A DNA stretch of 64,000 bases, taken from the NCBI RefSeq assembly GCF_900128525.1, contig NZ_FQTQ01000048.1, forward strand, positions 1 through 64,000, read 5' to 3'. How positions within the stretch are numbered: the first letter of the stretch is position 1; each line of letters begins with the position of its first letter. The position numbers and the translations under genes were made by a program. The DNA comes from a methanotrophic endosymbiont of Bathymodiolus puteoserpentis (Logatchev) (GTDB lineage Bacteria; Pseudomonadota; Gammaproteobacteria; Methylococcales; Methylomonadaceae). Below the pieces are notes generated by a model that was given only the letters and a program-made list of their open reading frames with translations, made no database searches and was not told the origin of the DNA. Shown piece after piece: positions 44,821 to 53,750 of this stretch.

Positions 44821-47007
44821 TTACACTAATACAATTTGCGACACAGTAGAACCAAACTCAGTCACTTCGCCAATGGTATAAAACTGCTGATGAAAACTCT
44901 CATCAAGTTCGACATAGCGTGCAGCAGGTATTCCCGCTAATAAACCCCCTGAGGTTTGCGGATCAAACAACAACTTGAACCGAGGGTTTTGCATTATTGC
45001 ATCTTCCCACTCAATCACCATCAGTGCTTGGCGATTTTGATTATAAAGACTGCTTTTAATATTCTGTACTACTAGCGCTTCTGCCCCAGCTAGTACTGGA
45101 ATAGCACTTAAATCTAAAGTTGCAGCACAACCTGACGCCTGACATAGCTCATATAAATGTCCAAGTAAACCAAAGCCTGTAACATCAGTACAGGCTTGAA
45201 CATTAAGCTCACTCAATAATTTGGCCGCCTGATCATTTGCTTGCAACATGGAATCAATCGCTTGATTAAAAACCTTGCCATCACACTGTGCTTGCATGGC
45301 CGCAGCCAGTATAACCCCAGTTCCTAATGGCTTGGATAACACCAACCTATCCCCCGGCATTAAGCCTTGTTTATGAAATAAAGGGACTTGCTGCGCAATA
45401 CCATTAACAACTAGACCCACCGAAAGTTCACTAGCCTCAGAAGTATGCCCCCCTAAAAAACGACATTGCAGCGCCTCTAATTGTATAAAAATACCTTGCA
45501 TTAACATTTTTAGCTGTCTTTTTTGTATTTTTTGACCAGCATAAGGTAAGGTGATTAAGACTTGCGCTGATTCTGGCTTGAGATTCATTGCATACAAATC
45601 ACTTAAGGCATGACTCACTGCAATTTGACCAAATAACCAAGGATCTTGAATGGGTGTTTTAAGCGCATCGACACTTTGATAAACAAGCTCAGCATGGTGC
45701 GTAATTAGCACCGCATCTTGCGGCTGATAATGTCCTGCACCTAAGACCTCATTAAGGACTTGCTGTAAGACATCAGCACCTATTTTTGCCCCACAGCCAC
45801 TACAACGCTTTAAGGGATTATGTTGTTCCGACTGCTCTTCCCTGTTAATTAGCTGTGAATTTATATTTGTTTCTTTAGCCATAGGTAAAGAAGGTAATTG
45901 ATGAAACTTATCCATAAATTTTTGATCAATCGAATCTTTCCAGCGCCACACCCAGTCACCAGAAAAGCTTACTAGATATTTTGAACCTGTTGCTTTCTTT
46001 TCACCTAATGCCAATAAACTTAAAAAACCATCCTGCGGTTTATAATTTATTAACTTTTGGTTCAACAATACAGCCTGTAGGTTATGAAATAATACAGGCG
46101 CTTGCCTTACTGCATAAACACCTGCTTTTGGGCGTGGATTAGCGACCATATTAACAATATCACCTGCGCCAAATACGTCATCATACTGTAAGGATTGTAG
46201 TGTTTGTCGTACTTTCATAAAACCTGCATCATCGCATTCTAGCTGACTTGCTTGTAACCAAGAAGCCCCTGCTGCTTGAGTACACCAAATAATTTCATCA
46301 GATAAAATAGGTTCGCCCTGCTGGCAATAAATTAGCCCTTGACTGAGTTTAGTAACCCGCGTTGAGGTGTGTAGCGTAATTTTATATTTTTTTAATTGCC
46401 TTTTTACCTGACTAATCACTTGGCGGTTATATCCGGGTAAAATATCTTCTGCGCCGGTTATCAAATGATACTGTAGCGATGCATCCGTTTTTTGCAGCTT
46501 ACAAGCGCAAGCCATGATAACTTCAACACTCCCCGCGCCACCACCGACAACGGCTAGCGATTTTATTTTATGCTGTTTAACTTGCTCTTGAATCAAGTTC
46601 CAGCGTGTATAAAAGTCGCTAATGGGTTTTACTGGCGTACTATATTCATGCGTACCTTCAATCTGTTGATTGGGGGTTGAGCCGATATCAATAGACACAA
46701 TATCAAACTCGATAGCTGGACGATTTGCGAGTGTTAGGGTTTTCGCTGCAACATCAATCGCAATCACTTTATCCTGAATAAAACGAATATTTGCCCATAG
46801 CGCTAATTTCACCAGATCAATATGCGTTTGTTCAAAGCTATAATGCCCAGCAATTAAACCAGGCAACATCCCTGAATAAGGTGTCATCATCTGCGGACTG
46901 ATTAAGGTAATGCGTACACCTGGCAATGGATTCATAGCCCATTGGCGTAAAACAAGTGCATGGCTATGCCCACCACCTACTAAAACCAAATCCTTAAATA
47001 TAGTCAT
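44821..47007 (-). CDS. selD: Selenide, water dikinase fused to an N-terminal NADH dehydrogenase-like domain
   Basis: Makes selenophosphate, the selenium donor for selenouridine and selenocysteine. The first about 370 residues are a pyridine-nucleotide-disulfide oxidoreductase/NDH-2-like domain (LVGGGHSHALVLRQW, VVGGGAGSVEV, GAGDIVN). The SelD domain starts near 385 with RCSGCGAK, where the cysteine corresponds to the catalytic Cys17 of E. coli SelD, and ends with DVTGFGLLGHLYELCQ and FDPQTSGGLLAGI. The 728-residue fusion is a known arrangement. It overlaps mnmH by ATGA. selA, selB and selC are not in the window, so the visible use of selenium is tRNA 2-selenouridine. Confidence 0.96.
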   Translation of the reverse strand: MTIFKDLVLVGGGHSHALVLRQWAMNPLPGVRITLISPQMMTPYSGMLPGLIAGHYSFEQTHIDLVKLALWANIRFIQDKVIAIDVAAKTLTLANRPAIEFDIVSIDIGSTPNQQIEGTHEYSTPVKPISDFYTRWNLIQEQVKQHKIKSLAVVGGGAGSVEVIMACACKLQKTDASLQYHLITGAEDILPGYNRQVISQVKRQLKKYKITLHTSTRVTKLSQGLIYCQQGEPILSDEIIWCTQAAGASWLQASQLECDDAGFMKVRQTLQSLQYDDVFGAGDIVNMVANPRPKAGVYAVRQAPVLFHNLQAVLLNQKLINYKPQDGFLSLLALGEKKATGSKYLVSFSGDWVWRWKDSIDQKFMDKFHQLPSLPMAKETNINSQLINREEQSEQHNPLKRCSGCGAKIGADVLQQVLNEVLGAGHYQPQDAVLITHHAELVYQSVDALKTPIQDPWLFGQIAVSHALSDLYAMNLKPESAQVLITLPYAGQKIQKRQLKMLMQGIFIQLEALQCRFLGGHTSEASELSVGLVVNGIAQQVPLFHKQGLMPGDRLVLSKPLGTGVILAAAMQAQCDGKVFNQAIDSMLQANDQAAKLLSELNVQACTDVTGFGLLGHLYELCQASGCAATLDLSAIPVLAGAEALVVQNIKSSLYNQNRQALMVIEWEDAIMQNPRFKLLFDPQTSGGLLAGIPAARYVELDESFHQQFYTIGEVTEFGSTVSQIVLV

Positions 47008-48128
47008 GGTTTCATATTCTTTAAATGCTCATCAACCCACGCCAAAATTTCAGACTCTGTCCCGCTAAATATTACCTTACTCTGCTTATTTTTTAACTGA
47101 TACTGATACATAGGGTCATAGTACTCCTCAAGTAATAACACAATACTTTCGTCAAACAAATGACTTTGCCCCGTGATAAATAAATGCTTTAAAGCTATAG
47201 TAAATAAAGCATGCATTTTTTGATAACGGATACCGCCTAGTCGTTTTTTGATACGTTGCAAACAATTAAACAAAAAAGCACTAAATTTTTCTTCGGCAAG
47301 TTCTTGAAATTCCTGCTGATATAGCAGCCAATTATTCGCAAAGTAATCTTCCCGAATGATCGCTATACGTTCCTCCAGCGCACGCTCAAGGAATATATAA
47401 GGTGCTTGCGTCATTTTTTTATGAAAATTGTCAGGCAAAATACAACGCCCTATGCGTTTACTTTCATCTTCCAATAGTAATCCTGCATTGGGTAAGTGAT
47501 GCCGATATTTAAGACAAGCTATAGATAATTCATTTTCCCAATTAATCTGAGTAGGTTGAAAATCATGCACATCACTGCCAAAAGCAGAACCGCGATGATT
47601 AGCCAACCCCTCCAAATCAACATAATAATTGGTTTTCTTTAATACATGGGTTTTTCCTGATCCTGTTAGCCCACTTAAAATAACAAAAGGGAGTTGTTGT
47701 GCGCTCAGCTCCAATTGTTCAATTAAGTAAGTCCGCATAGCTTTATATCCGCCCTTAATAAGCGGGTAGTTAATGCTCTGTTCTTGCAACCAAGCCTGAG
47801 TTGTACGTGAACGTAAGCCGCCACGAAAACAATACAAATAACCGTCTGGGTGGGACTTTACAAATTCCCTCCATTGTTCCAATTTTTGTTTACGCAGTTC
47901 AGGGTTGACTAGCTCTAGAGCTAAAGCAATAGCCGTATCTTGCCCCTCGTTTTTATAACACGTACCAATGGCTTCTCGTTGCGGGTTATCTAACAAGGGA
48001 ATATTCTGGCTATGAGAAAAAGCGCCTCGGTCAAACTCAACAGGGGCTCTGACATCCAGTAACGGTATATCATCTAAAAATAATTTTTGATAATCTAAAG
48101 TGTCCTGTCTAATCATTGTAGTACTCAT
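47004..48128 (-). CDS. mnmH: tRNA 2-selenouridine synthase
   Basis: Replaces sulfur of 2-thiouridine at tRNA wobble position 34 with selenium, via a geranylated intermediate, using selenophosphate from SelD. The N-terminal rhodanese domain (about 5-130) has LLDVRAPVEFDRGAF and the active cysteine in YCFRGGLRSRTTQ. The C-terminal P-loop domain has LSGLTGSGKTHVL near 155 and LLEDESKRIGRCILP. The product is about 374 residues from the ATG chosen; an upstream TTG would add six. Also called SelU or YbbB. Confidence 0.96.
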   Translation of the reverse strand: MSTTMIRQDTLDYQKLFLDDIPLLDVRAPVEFDRGAFSHSQNIPLLDNPQREAIGTCYKNEGQDTAIALALELVNPELRKQKLEQWREFVKSHPDGYLYCFRGGLRSRTTQAWLQEQSINYPLIKGGYKAMRTYLIEQLELSAQQLPFVILSGLTGSGKTHVLKKTNYYVDLEGLANHRGSAFGSDVHDFQPTQINWENELSIACLKYRHHLPNAGLLLEDESKRIGRCILPDNFHKKMTQAPYIFLERALEERIAIIREDYFANNWLLYQQEFQELAEEKFSAFLFNCLQRIKKRLGGIRYQKMHALFTIALKHLFITGQSHLFDESIVLLLEEYYDPMYQYQLKNKQSKVIFSGTESEILAWVDEHLKNMKP

Positions 48129-48176
48129 TATTTTTAATATTTCCAAGGAGCATGCTTTAATTTTATAGGCCGATAT

Positions 48177-48920
48177 TTAGTCCGCCAATTTAGAAGCAAT
48201 AAAACTCAGCTGCTCTACCTGATTAAAGTCTAAAAACCGTAACGTAATATCTTGCTGATCACAAACGACAGCCGCCATAACTTCTTCTGATAAAGAAATC
48301 GCATCAATACGCCATAGATCAGCAGAACCACAACTCTCTGGCACACGTAAAAAACCATTTAAATCAACAGGATTAATCACACACTGATTTAAACCCAGAG
48401 TAATGCCTTTGCCATCTGCTTTAACAAAGGCTTCTTTTCTTACCCAAAATTGATAAAAAGCACGCCCCTGCTCTGCCTTATCTAAACTATGCCAGTAATC
48501 GGCTTCCTCAAGAGCAAAACATTTCTTGACCAATCCCGCCCAAGTAGCGCGTGGCTTATAATATTCAATATCAATACCTAGTTGGCATTGCTGCGCGACG
48601 GCTATCGCTAGGCTATTACCTGAATGCGACATATTAAAACTTAACTCAGGGTAATCGGCTAAAAATGGCTTACCAAATTCTGTTTGCAAAAATTTTAATT
48701 GTCCTGCGAATTCGTTAATATAGTTCGCCAATGTTTCCCTTAACAAACCATGGGCAACAATATAATTATCTCTTACTTGGGGAAATTTAAACCTTTCAAT
48801 AACGGCTAGTTCATTAGCATCTAATAAGCTTAAGTAATGCGCGTGCCGGTGATAAAAACTAGATACCGATGTCGTCGTGTAAACATCAAGCTGAGCTTTA
48901 TTAATCAACCGTTTGCACAC
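48177..48920 (-). CDS. Sfp-type 4'-phosphopantetheinyl transferase
   Basis: Transfers the phosphopantetheine arm of CoA to carrier proteins of fatty-acid, polyketide or peptide synthases. Magnesium/CoA motifs are present: LSFNMSHSGNSLAIAV, GIDIEYYKP and FWVRKEAFVKADGKG. The length (about 247) fits Sfp/AcpT/HetI-type enzymes. No ATG suits the N-terminus except one deep in ggt (48956). I propose the GTG preceded by GAGGG, but a TTG at 48908 is also possible; all overlap the ggt stop. No carrier or synthase gene is nearby, so the substrate is unknown. Confidence 0.9.
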   Translation of the reverse strand: MCKRLINKAQLDVYTTTSVSSFYHRHAHYLSLLDANELAVIERFKFPQVRDNYIVAHGLLRETLANYINEFAGQLKFLQTEFGKPFLADYPELSFNMSHSGNSLAIAVAQQCQLGIDIEYYKPRATWAGLVKKCFALEEADYWHSLDKAEQGRAFYQFWVRKEAFVKADGKGITLGLNQCVINPVDLNGFLRVPESCGSADLWRIDAISLSEEVMAAVVCDQQDITLRFLDFNQVEQLSFIASKLAD

Positions 48921-50619
48921 TGGCAAAGCCCTCGCCGCGTGGATCACTAGCTGCAAATAACTCTTTATTCTCTTTATCTAATTGCACAGCCTGCATATTC
49001 CCATAATTATATGTCTGTATTAGTTGATGGCCTAGGGCTTGCAACCCTTGTACTTCATCGTCAGTTAAGCCATTTTTCTCATATAAAATCTGATCAGGAA
49101 TATATTGATGATGAAAGCGTTTAACATGTACCCATGATTTAGGGTCATTACCTGCAGCAAAATCCAGTGCCGCTAATAGCACCATAGAAATAATACGACT
49201 ACCGCCCGGTGTACCTAAAACGGCTATGCGTTTATTATCCTCTAAAAAAGTCGGTGTCATACTGGATAACATGCGTTTTTCTGGGGCAATAGCATTGGCA
49301 GCTCCACCGACCAAGCCATAGCCATTAGCCGAATTCTTAGCGCTGGCAAAATCATCCATTTCATTATTTAATAGCACACCAGTTCCTGATGCCACTAAAC
49401 CTGCACCAAACGGAAAGTTAACACTTAACGTTGCTGAAACTCGATTACCTTCAGCATCAATAATCGAAAAATGAGTGGTATTGCGCCCGCCAAGCTGCTC
49501 TTCTGTTTGTCCTGTTAAATAATCACTAGGCAAAGCCTTATCTGCACGCAGTGTACTGGCTAAACCTTGCGCATAATCTTTATTCAGCAAGCGCTTCACA
49601 GGCACATCAATAAAATCTGTATCACCTAAATATAAAGCGCGATCATGATAAGCGCGGCGTAATGCTTCAACAATTAAATGTTTACGCGTTATGCTATCAA
49701 CTGAGTCTAAATCGATATTTTCCAATATATTTAAAGCTTCTATTAAAACGATACCACCCGATGACGGTAAAGCAGCACTGGTGATTTTTGTACCTTTATA
49801 ACTCCCCGTAACCGGTTCGCGTTCGACGACTTGATACTTTTGCAAGTCTGCTAACGACCAAATACCACCTCCTTTTTGTACGGCAGATACCAATTTATCA
49901 GCAATAGTCCCCGCATAAAATCCAGCATGTCCTTTATCGGCTAACTGCTTTAAAGTGCCGGCTAAATCAGTTTGTACCAATAAGCTGCCTTTCGCAGGGA
50001 TTTTACCTTGTTGTAAAAAAATAGCGGCCGTTTCAGCGTCTTTATTTAAAATCGTTTTACGAAAGCCTAAAAGCTTCTGATGCCGCTTGCCAATATTAAA
50101 GCCTTGCTCTGCATAACGAATAGCGGGCTGTAAACTTTCAGCTAGACTCAATTTTCCATAGTTTTTAGATAAATACACTAAACCAGCCGGCATTCCAGGA
50201 ATGCCGGCAGCTAAAGCACTATTTAACGATAGACCTGTAACCGCGTTACCTTGCGCATCCAGAAACATATTTTTATCTGCCGCTAAGGGTGCTTTTTCAC
50301 GCCCATCCAACATAATATCTAGGCCATCACTTTCTCTATGCAATAACCAGAATCCACCACCCCCCAAGCCAGATCCTGAAGGCTCGACCACGGCTAAAGC
50401 AGCGCTTACCGCTACCGCCGCATCATAAACATTGCCGCCCTTATTTAAAATTTCAAATCCTGCTTGTGTTGCTAAGGGATGCGCGGAAGCAATCGCTACT
50501 TGACCTGGTTGTTTTACGCTACAGCCTGTTATACTTAAAACAATAACAAGCAGCGTTAAGCTGACTAATAGACTAACACCCTTACTACTCTTTTTCTGAC
50601 TCAATACATTTACTCTCAT
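48901..50619 (-). CDS. ggt: Gamma-glutamyltransferase (glutathione hydrolase)
   Basis: Ntn-hydrolase that cleaves gamma-glutamyl bonds of glutathione and transfers the group to water or amino acids. It is made as one chain and self-cleaves before the catalytic threonine, here in GGRNTTHFSIID near residue 380. VEPSGSGLGGGGFW and the oxyanion segment MLSSMTPTFLE are also typical. The N-terminus has a hydrophobic signal ending in the lipobox-like SITGC, so it is probably a lipoprotein. The start is the ATG with AAAGG seven bases upstream; two codons further is another. The start codon overlaps that of the divergent HAD gene. Confidence 0.95.
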   Translation of the reverse strand: MRVNVLSQKKSSKGVSLLVSLTLLVIVLSITGCSVKQPGQVAIASAHPLATQAGFEILNKGGNVYDAAVAVSAALAVVEPSGSGLGGGGFWLLHRESDGLDIMLDGREKAPLAADKNMFLDAQGNAVTGLSLNSALAAGIPGMPAGLVYLSKNYGKLSLAESLQPAIRYAEQGFNIGKRHQKLLGFRKTILNKDAETAAIFLQQGKIPAKGSLLVQTDLAGTLKQLADKGHAGFYAGTIADKLVSAVQKGGGIWSLADLQKYQVVEREPVTGSYKGTKITSAALPSSGGIVLIEALNILENIDLDSVDSITRKHLIVEALRRAYHDRALYLGDTDFIDVPVKRLLNKDYAQGLASTLRADKALPSDYLTGQTEEQLGGRNTTHFSIIDAEGNRVSATLSVNFPFGAGLVASGTGVLLNNEMDDFASAKNSANGYGLVGGAANAIAPEKRMLSSMTPTFLEDNKRIAVLGTPGGSRIISMVLLAALDFAAGNDPKSWVHVKRFHHQYIPDQILYEKNGLTDDEVQGLQALGHQLIQTYNYGNMQAVQLDKENKELFAASDPRGEGFASVQTVD

Positions 50620-51451
50620 GAACATACCTTTGACTAATATTAATGCGCTGATTGTCGATATGGATGGCGTATTATGGCACGGTGAGCAGGCTATTGCAGG
50701 CTTAAGCGATTTCTTTCAGCTATTACGTGAGCAAGATATGCCTTTTATTCTAGCAACCAATAATGCCAGTCATACCGCTGAGCAATATGTTAAAAAATTA
50801 GCGCGTATGGGCGTTAGCATTAAACAGGAAGAAATACTGACCTCGGGCATGGCTACCGCCTTGTATCTTGCTCAACATAAAGACCCAGCGAATACGCATA
50901 TTTTCGTGTTAGGAGAACAAGGGGCGAGCCAGCCACTATTAGAGCAAGGGTTTACTCTAACCGGTATTTACCAATTAAATAGTCCAGAAACACCTAATCA
51001 AGGCGCGGATATTGTCGTTTGTGGCAAAGATGAAACGATTACTTGGGATAAACTGTCTACTGCAACGCTGAATTTACAAGCAGGCGCAGAATTTATTGCC
51101 ACCAATGCAGATACAACACTACCGACTGAGCGAGGCTTAGTGCAAGGTAATGGAGCAATTCTCGCCGCACTACATGCAGCGACAGGACGCACACCGACGG
51201 TTATCGGCAAGCCTGAACCGATTATGTACCAACAAGCACTCGCTTTATTAGGCTCTACGCCAGAAAACACTATTGCAATTGGTGATCGTTTAGATACGGA
51301 TATTTTGGGTGCGGTACGCACAGGGATGCGTAGTTTAATGGTTTTAACGGGAACGTCAAAACGTGAAGATTTACAAAATATTGATTTTGCACCGACGTGG
51401 ATTATGCAGGACTTGCAGGCGGTGACAGAGGCTCTACGGGAAAGGAACTAA
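50618..51451 (+). CDS. HAD-IIA family phosphatase (NagD/phosphoglycolate phosphatase-like)
   Basis: 277-residue haloacid dehalogenase-type phosphatase. Motif I is LIVDMDGVLWHG near residue 12, motif II lies in ILATNNASHTAEQYVKKL, motif III is GKPEPIMYQQAL and motif IV is IAIGDRLDTDILGAVRTGM. The C2 cap type places it with NagD, phosphoglycolate and pyridoxal phosphatases; the exact substrate is not evident. No Shine-Dalgarno is visible. The ATG overlaps the divergent ggt start at a CATG, so its promoter must lie within ggt coding sequence. Confidence 0.92.
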   Translation: MNIPLTNINALIVDMDGVLWHGEQAIAGLSDFFQLLREQDMPFILATNNASHTAEQYVKKLARMGVSIKQEEILTSGMATALYLAQHKDPANTHIFVLGEQGASQPLLEQGFTLTGIYQLNSPETPNQGADIVVCGKDETITWDKLSTATLNLQAGAEFIATNADTTLPTERGLVQGNGAILAALHAATGRTPTVIGKPEPIMYQQALALLGSTPENTIAIGDRLDTDILGAVRTGMRSLMVLTGTSKREDLQNIDFAPTWIMQDLQAVTEALRERN

Positions 51452-51462
51452 AAAATAATAAA

Positions 51463-51522
51463 TTGTGGGCGGGGGCTTTAATCCCGATTTTATACAAGTC
51501 GCGGCTAAAGCCTCGCCCACAA
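51463..51522. repeat. REP-like palindrome / bidirectional terminator, best-preserved copy
   Basis: TTGTGGGCGGGGGCTTTA at the left pairs with TAAAGCCTCGCCCACAA at the right, one base bulged, around a 25-base loop. It sits between the converging HAD and rpiA genes, where it may terminate both. Related, decayed copies occur at 41684 and 44780. Confidence 0.7.
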
Positions 51523-51543
51523 AAACAACTATTAACGCAACAA

Positions 51544-52203
51544 TTACAGCGTTTCTACGCCCGATGCTTTGGCAACCAACACGACATCAGCCGGTCGTAA
51601 ACCAAAAATACCCACAGTGACAACACCAGGAATATTATTAACTAAGCGTTCCAATGCTAATGGCTCAGAAATTTCCATATTATGTACATCAATGATTTCA
51701 CAACCATTATCGGTTACATAGTTTTCACGCCAAATAGGCTGGCCACCTAACTTAACAATCTCACGTGCAACAAAGCTACGAGCCATCGGGATAACCTCAA
51801 TAGGTAAAGGAAATTTACCTAGTACTTTAACCGTTTTGCTTTCATCAACAATACAAACAAATTTCTTACTTGCACCTGCAATAATTTTCTCGCGCGTTAA
51901 AGCACCACCGCCCCCTTTAATTAACTGCTTTAATGCGTTAGTTTCATCTGCGCCATCGACATAAACATCTAAGTTTCCTGACTCGCTTAATTCCATGACT
52001 GGAATACCGATTTTTTTCAGTCTCTCAGTGGTAGCAATAGAGCTTGATACTGCGCCTTTAATATCTTTAGTTAAGTCAAAGTCAGCTAGGCAGTCAATAA
52101 AATGATTCACCGTTGAACCTGTGCCTACACCTAAAATAGCAATATCTTTAATATAAGGTAGGGCTGCTTCTGCGGCTTTACGTTTACTTTCGTCTTGTGT
52201 CAT
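51544..52203 (-). CDS. rpiA: Ribose-5-phosphate isomerase A
   Basis: Interconverts ribose 5-phosphate and ribulose 5-phosphate in the pentose phosphate pathway. The 219 residues contain [15 protein letters not shown] near 28, [29 protein letters not shown] near 80 (general-base aspartate and glutamate) and [13 protein letters not shown] near 117. All are characteristic of RpiA. It lies downstream of rpe with a 72-base gap, so the two pentose-phosphate isomerising steps are adjacent. Confidence 0.98.
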   Translation of the reverse strand: MTQDESKRKAAEAALPYIKDIAILGVGTGSTVNHFIDCLADFDLTKDIKGAVSSSIATTERLKKIGIPVMELSESGNLDVYVDGADETNALKQLIKGGGGALTREKIIAGASKKFVCIVDESKTVKVLGKFPLPIEVIPMARSFVAREIVKLGGQPIWRENYVTDNGCEIIDVHNMEISEPLALERLVNNIPGVVTVGIFGLRPADVVLVAKASGVETL

Positions 52204-52275
52204 ATCTTATCTTCCTAAATGATTGAAGCCGTACCGTGATTGAGCTAAAACCGCTAACTCAATCAACAAGTAAAA

Positions 52276-52944
52276 TTAAGCTTTGGCTAATTCTGCACGC
52301 ATTTCGTCTATCACTTTTTTATAATCGGGTTGGCTAAAGATAGCAGACCCAGCAACAAACATATCAGCACCTGCGGCTTTTATTTCACGGATATTATCTA
52401 CTTTAACACCACCGTCAATTTCTAGGCGTATATCATAACCACTGTCATCAATTCTTTTTCTTGCTTCACGCAATTTATCTAATGTGCCAGGAATAAAAGA
52501 TTGGCCACCGAAGCCAGGGTTTACTGACATTAATAAAATAATATCAACTTTATCCATCACATAATCAAGAAAATGTAAGGGTGTGCTTGGGTTAAATACT
52601 AAGCCAGATTTACAACCTAAATCACGCACCATTTGTAATGAACGATCTATATGAGTTGATGCTTCTGGGTGAAAAGTAATCATACTTGCACCTGCTTTTG
52701 CAAAGTCAGGAATAATACGATCCACAGGCTCAATCATTAAATGCACATCAATTGGCGCAGTCACGCCATGTTTTCTAAGCGCATCACAAACCAATGGCCC
52801 AATCGTTAAGTTAGGTACAAAGTGATTATCCATTACATCAAAATGCACAATGTCAGCACCAGAGGCTAAAACATTATCCACTTCCTCACCTAATCTAGCG
52901 AAATCAGCAGAAAGAATAGAAGGTGCAATCCAGTTATCAGCCAT
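52276..52944 (-). CDS. rpe: Ribulose-phosphate 3-epimerase
   Basis: TIM-barrel epimerase between ribulose 5-phosphate and xylulose 5-phosphate. [17 protein letters not shown] at the start, [50 protein letters not shown] and [12 protein letters not shown] cover the metal ligands and both catalytic aspartates. I choose the ATG (MADNWIAPS) behind a strong GAGGAG; five more codons are open upstream. The product is about 222 residues. Confidence 0.98.
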   Translation of the reverse strand: MADNWIAPSILSADFARLGEEVDNVLASGADIVHFDVMDNHFVPNLTIGPLVCDALRKHGVTAPIDVHLMIEPVDRIIPDFAKAGASMITFHPEASTHIDRSLQMVRDLGCKSGLVFNPSTPLHFLDYVMDKVDIILLMSVNPGFGGQSFIPGTLDKLREARKRIDDSGYDIRLEIDGGVKVDNIREIKAAGADMFVAGSAIFSQPDYKKVIDEMRAELAKA

Positions 52945-52988
52945 ATTATGACTCCTCATTTAATTAAAATTGTTATTATTATACGCTT

Positions 52989-53711
52989 TTATTTATCTTG
53001 GGCTAATGCTGCGGCTAATCGCTTAGCTGGCATATAACCAGGAAAAATCGTACCTTTTGCAGTTACCATCATCGGGGTGCCACGCACACCTAATGCTTCA
53101 CCTAAAGCCATGTGTTTATCAACAGGATTTTTGCACATTTTCACTGGCGGAGGATTTGAGCTTGACTTAGCCGCCGTTAAAGCAGCATTTCTATCATCAG
53201 CACACCAGACAGAGACAGCTTTCTTGTAAGACTCAGAATCTTTACCTGCCCTTGGGTAAAATAAGTACTGTACAGTAATACCTTCAGCCAAATATTGATC
53301 TATTTCAGAATGTAATTTACGACAATAGCCACAGTCTATATCGGTAAAAATAGTAATCGTATACTTTTGCTTTGGCGCCTTAAAGATAATCATTTGATCT
53401 TTTGCTACACCATTAATCAGTGCCGCTCTTGCTTTAGCTAATTTACCTTCTGTCAAATCTTTTTTAGCAACTAAATCAAACATATGCCCTTGAATCAGAT
53501 ATTTGCCATCTTCTGAAACATAAAGAACATCTGCACCAACCATTACCTCATATAGACCTTTTATTTCTGAGTCAGAAATATCATCGACAGTAATTGAAGG
53601 CATGGTTTCTGCTAGTATTTTTTTTAATGCTTCTTTGTCAGCATAAGCCGTTGGAGCGACAAATAATCCAATTAACAATACAGCAATCAAAACTTGTTTT
53701 AAGTTATTCAT
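52989..53711 (-). CDS. dsbC: Thiol:disulfide interchange protein DsbC
   Basis: Periplasmic V-shaped disulfide isomerase. A signal peptide (LKQVLIAVLLIGLFVAPTAYA) is followed by the dimerisation domain (about 22-85), a linker and a thioredoxin-like domain with the active site DIDCGYCRKLH near residue 127. The cis-proline loop is GVRGTPMMV near 205, and a second cysteine pair lies in WCADDRNA and KMCKNP. At 240 residues it is DsbC sized. It follows rseP, where bamA would be in E. coli. Confidence 0.96.
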   Translation of the reverse strand: MNNLKQVLIAVLLIGLFVAPTAYADKEALKKILAETMPSITVDDISDSEIKGLYEVMVGADVLYVSEDGKYLIQGHMFDLVAKKDLTEGKLAKARAALINGVAKDQMIIFKAPKQKYTITIFTDIDCGYCRKLHSEIDQYLAEGITVQYLFYPRAGKDSESYKKAVSVWCADDRNAALTAAKSSSNPPPVKMCKNPVDKHMALGEALGVRGTPMMVTAKGTIFPGYMPAKRLAAALAQDK

Positions 53712-53750
53712 AATAATCCTTTAAGATAATCGAGAGTATATGGGGGTAAT

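Noticed and set aside
44821-47007. SelD considered as a selenoprotein
   Set aside because: The catalytic position is an ordinary cysteine (SGCGAK) and no in-frame UGA occurs within the frame.
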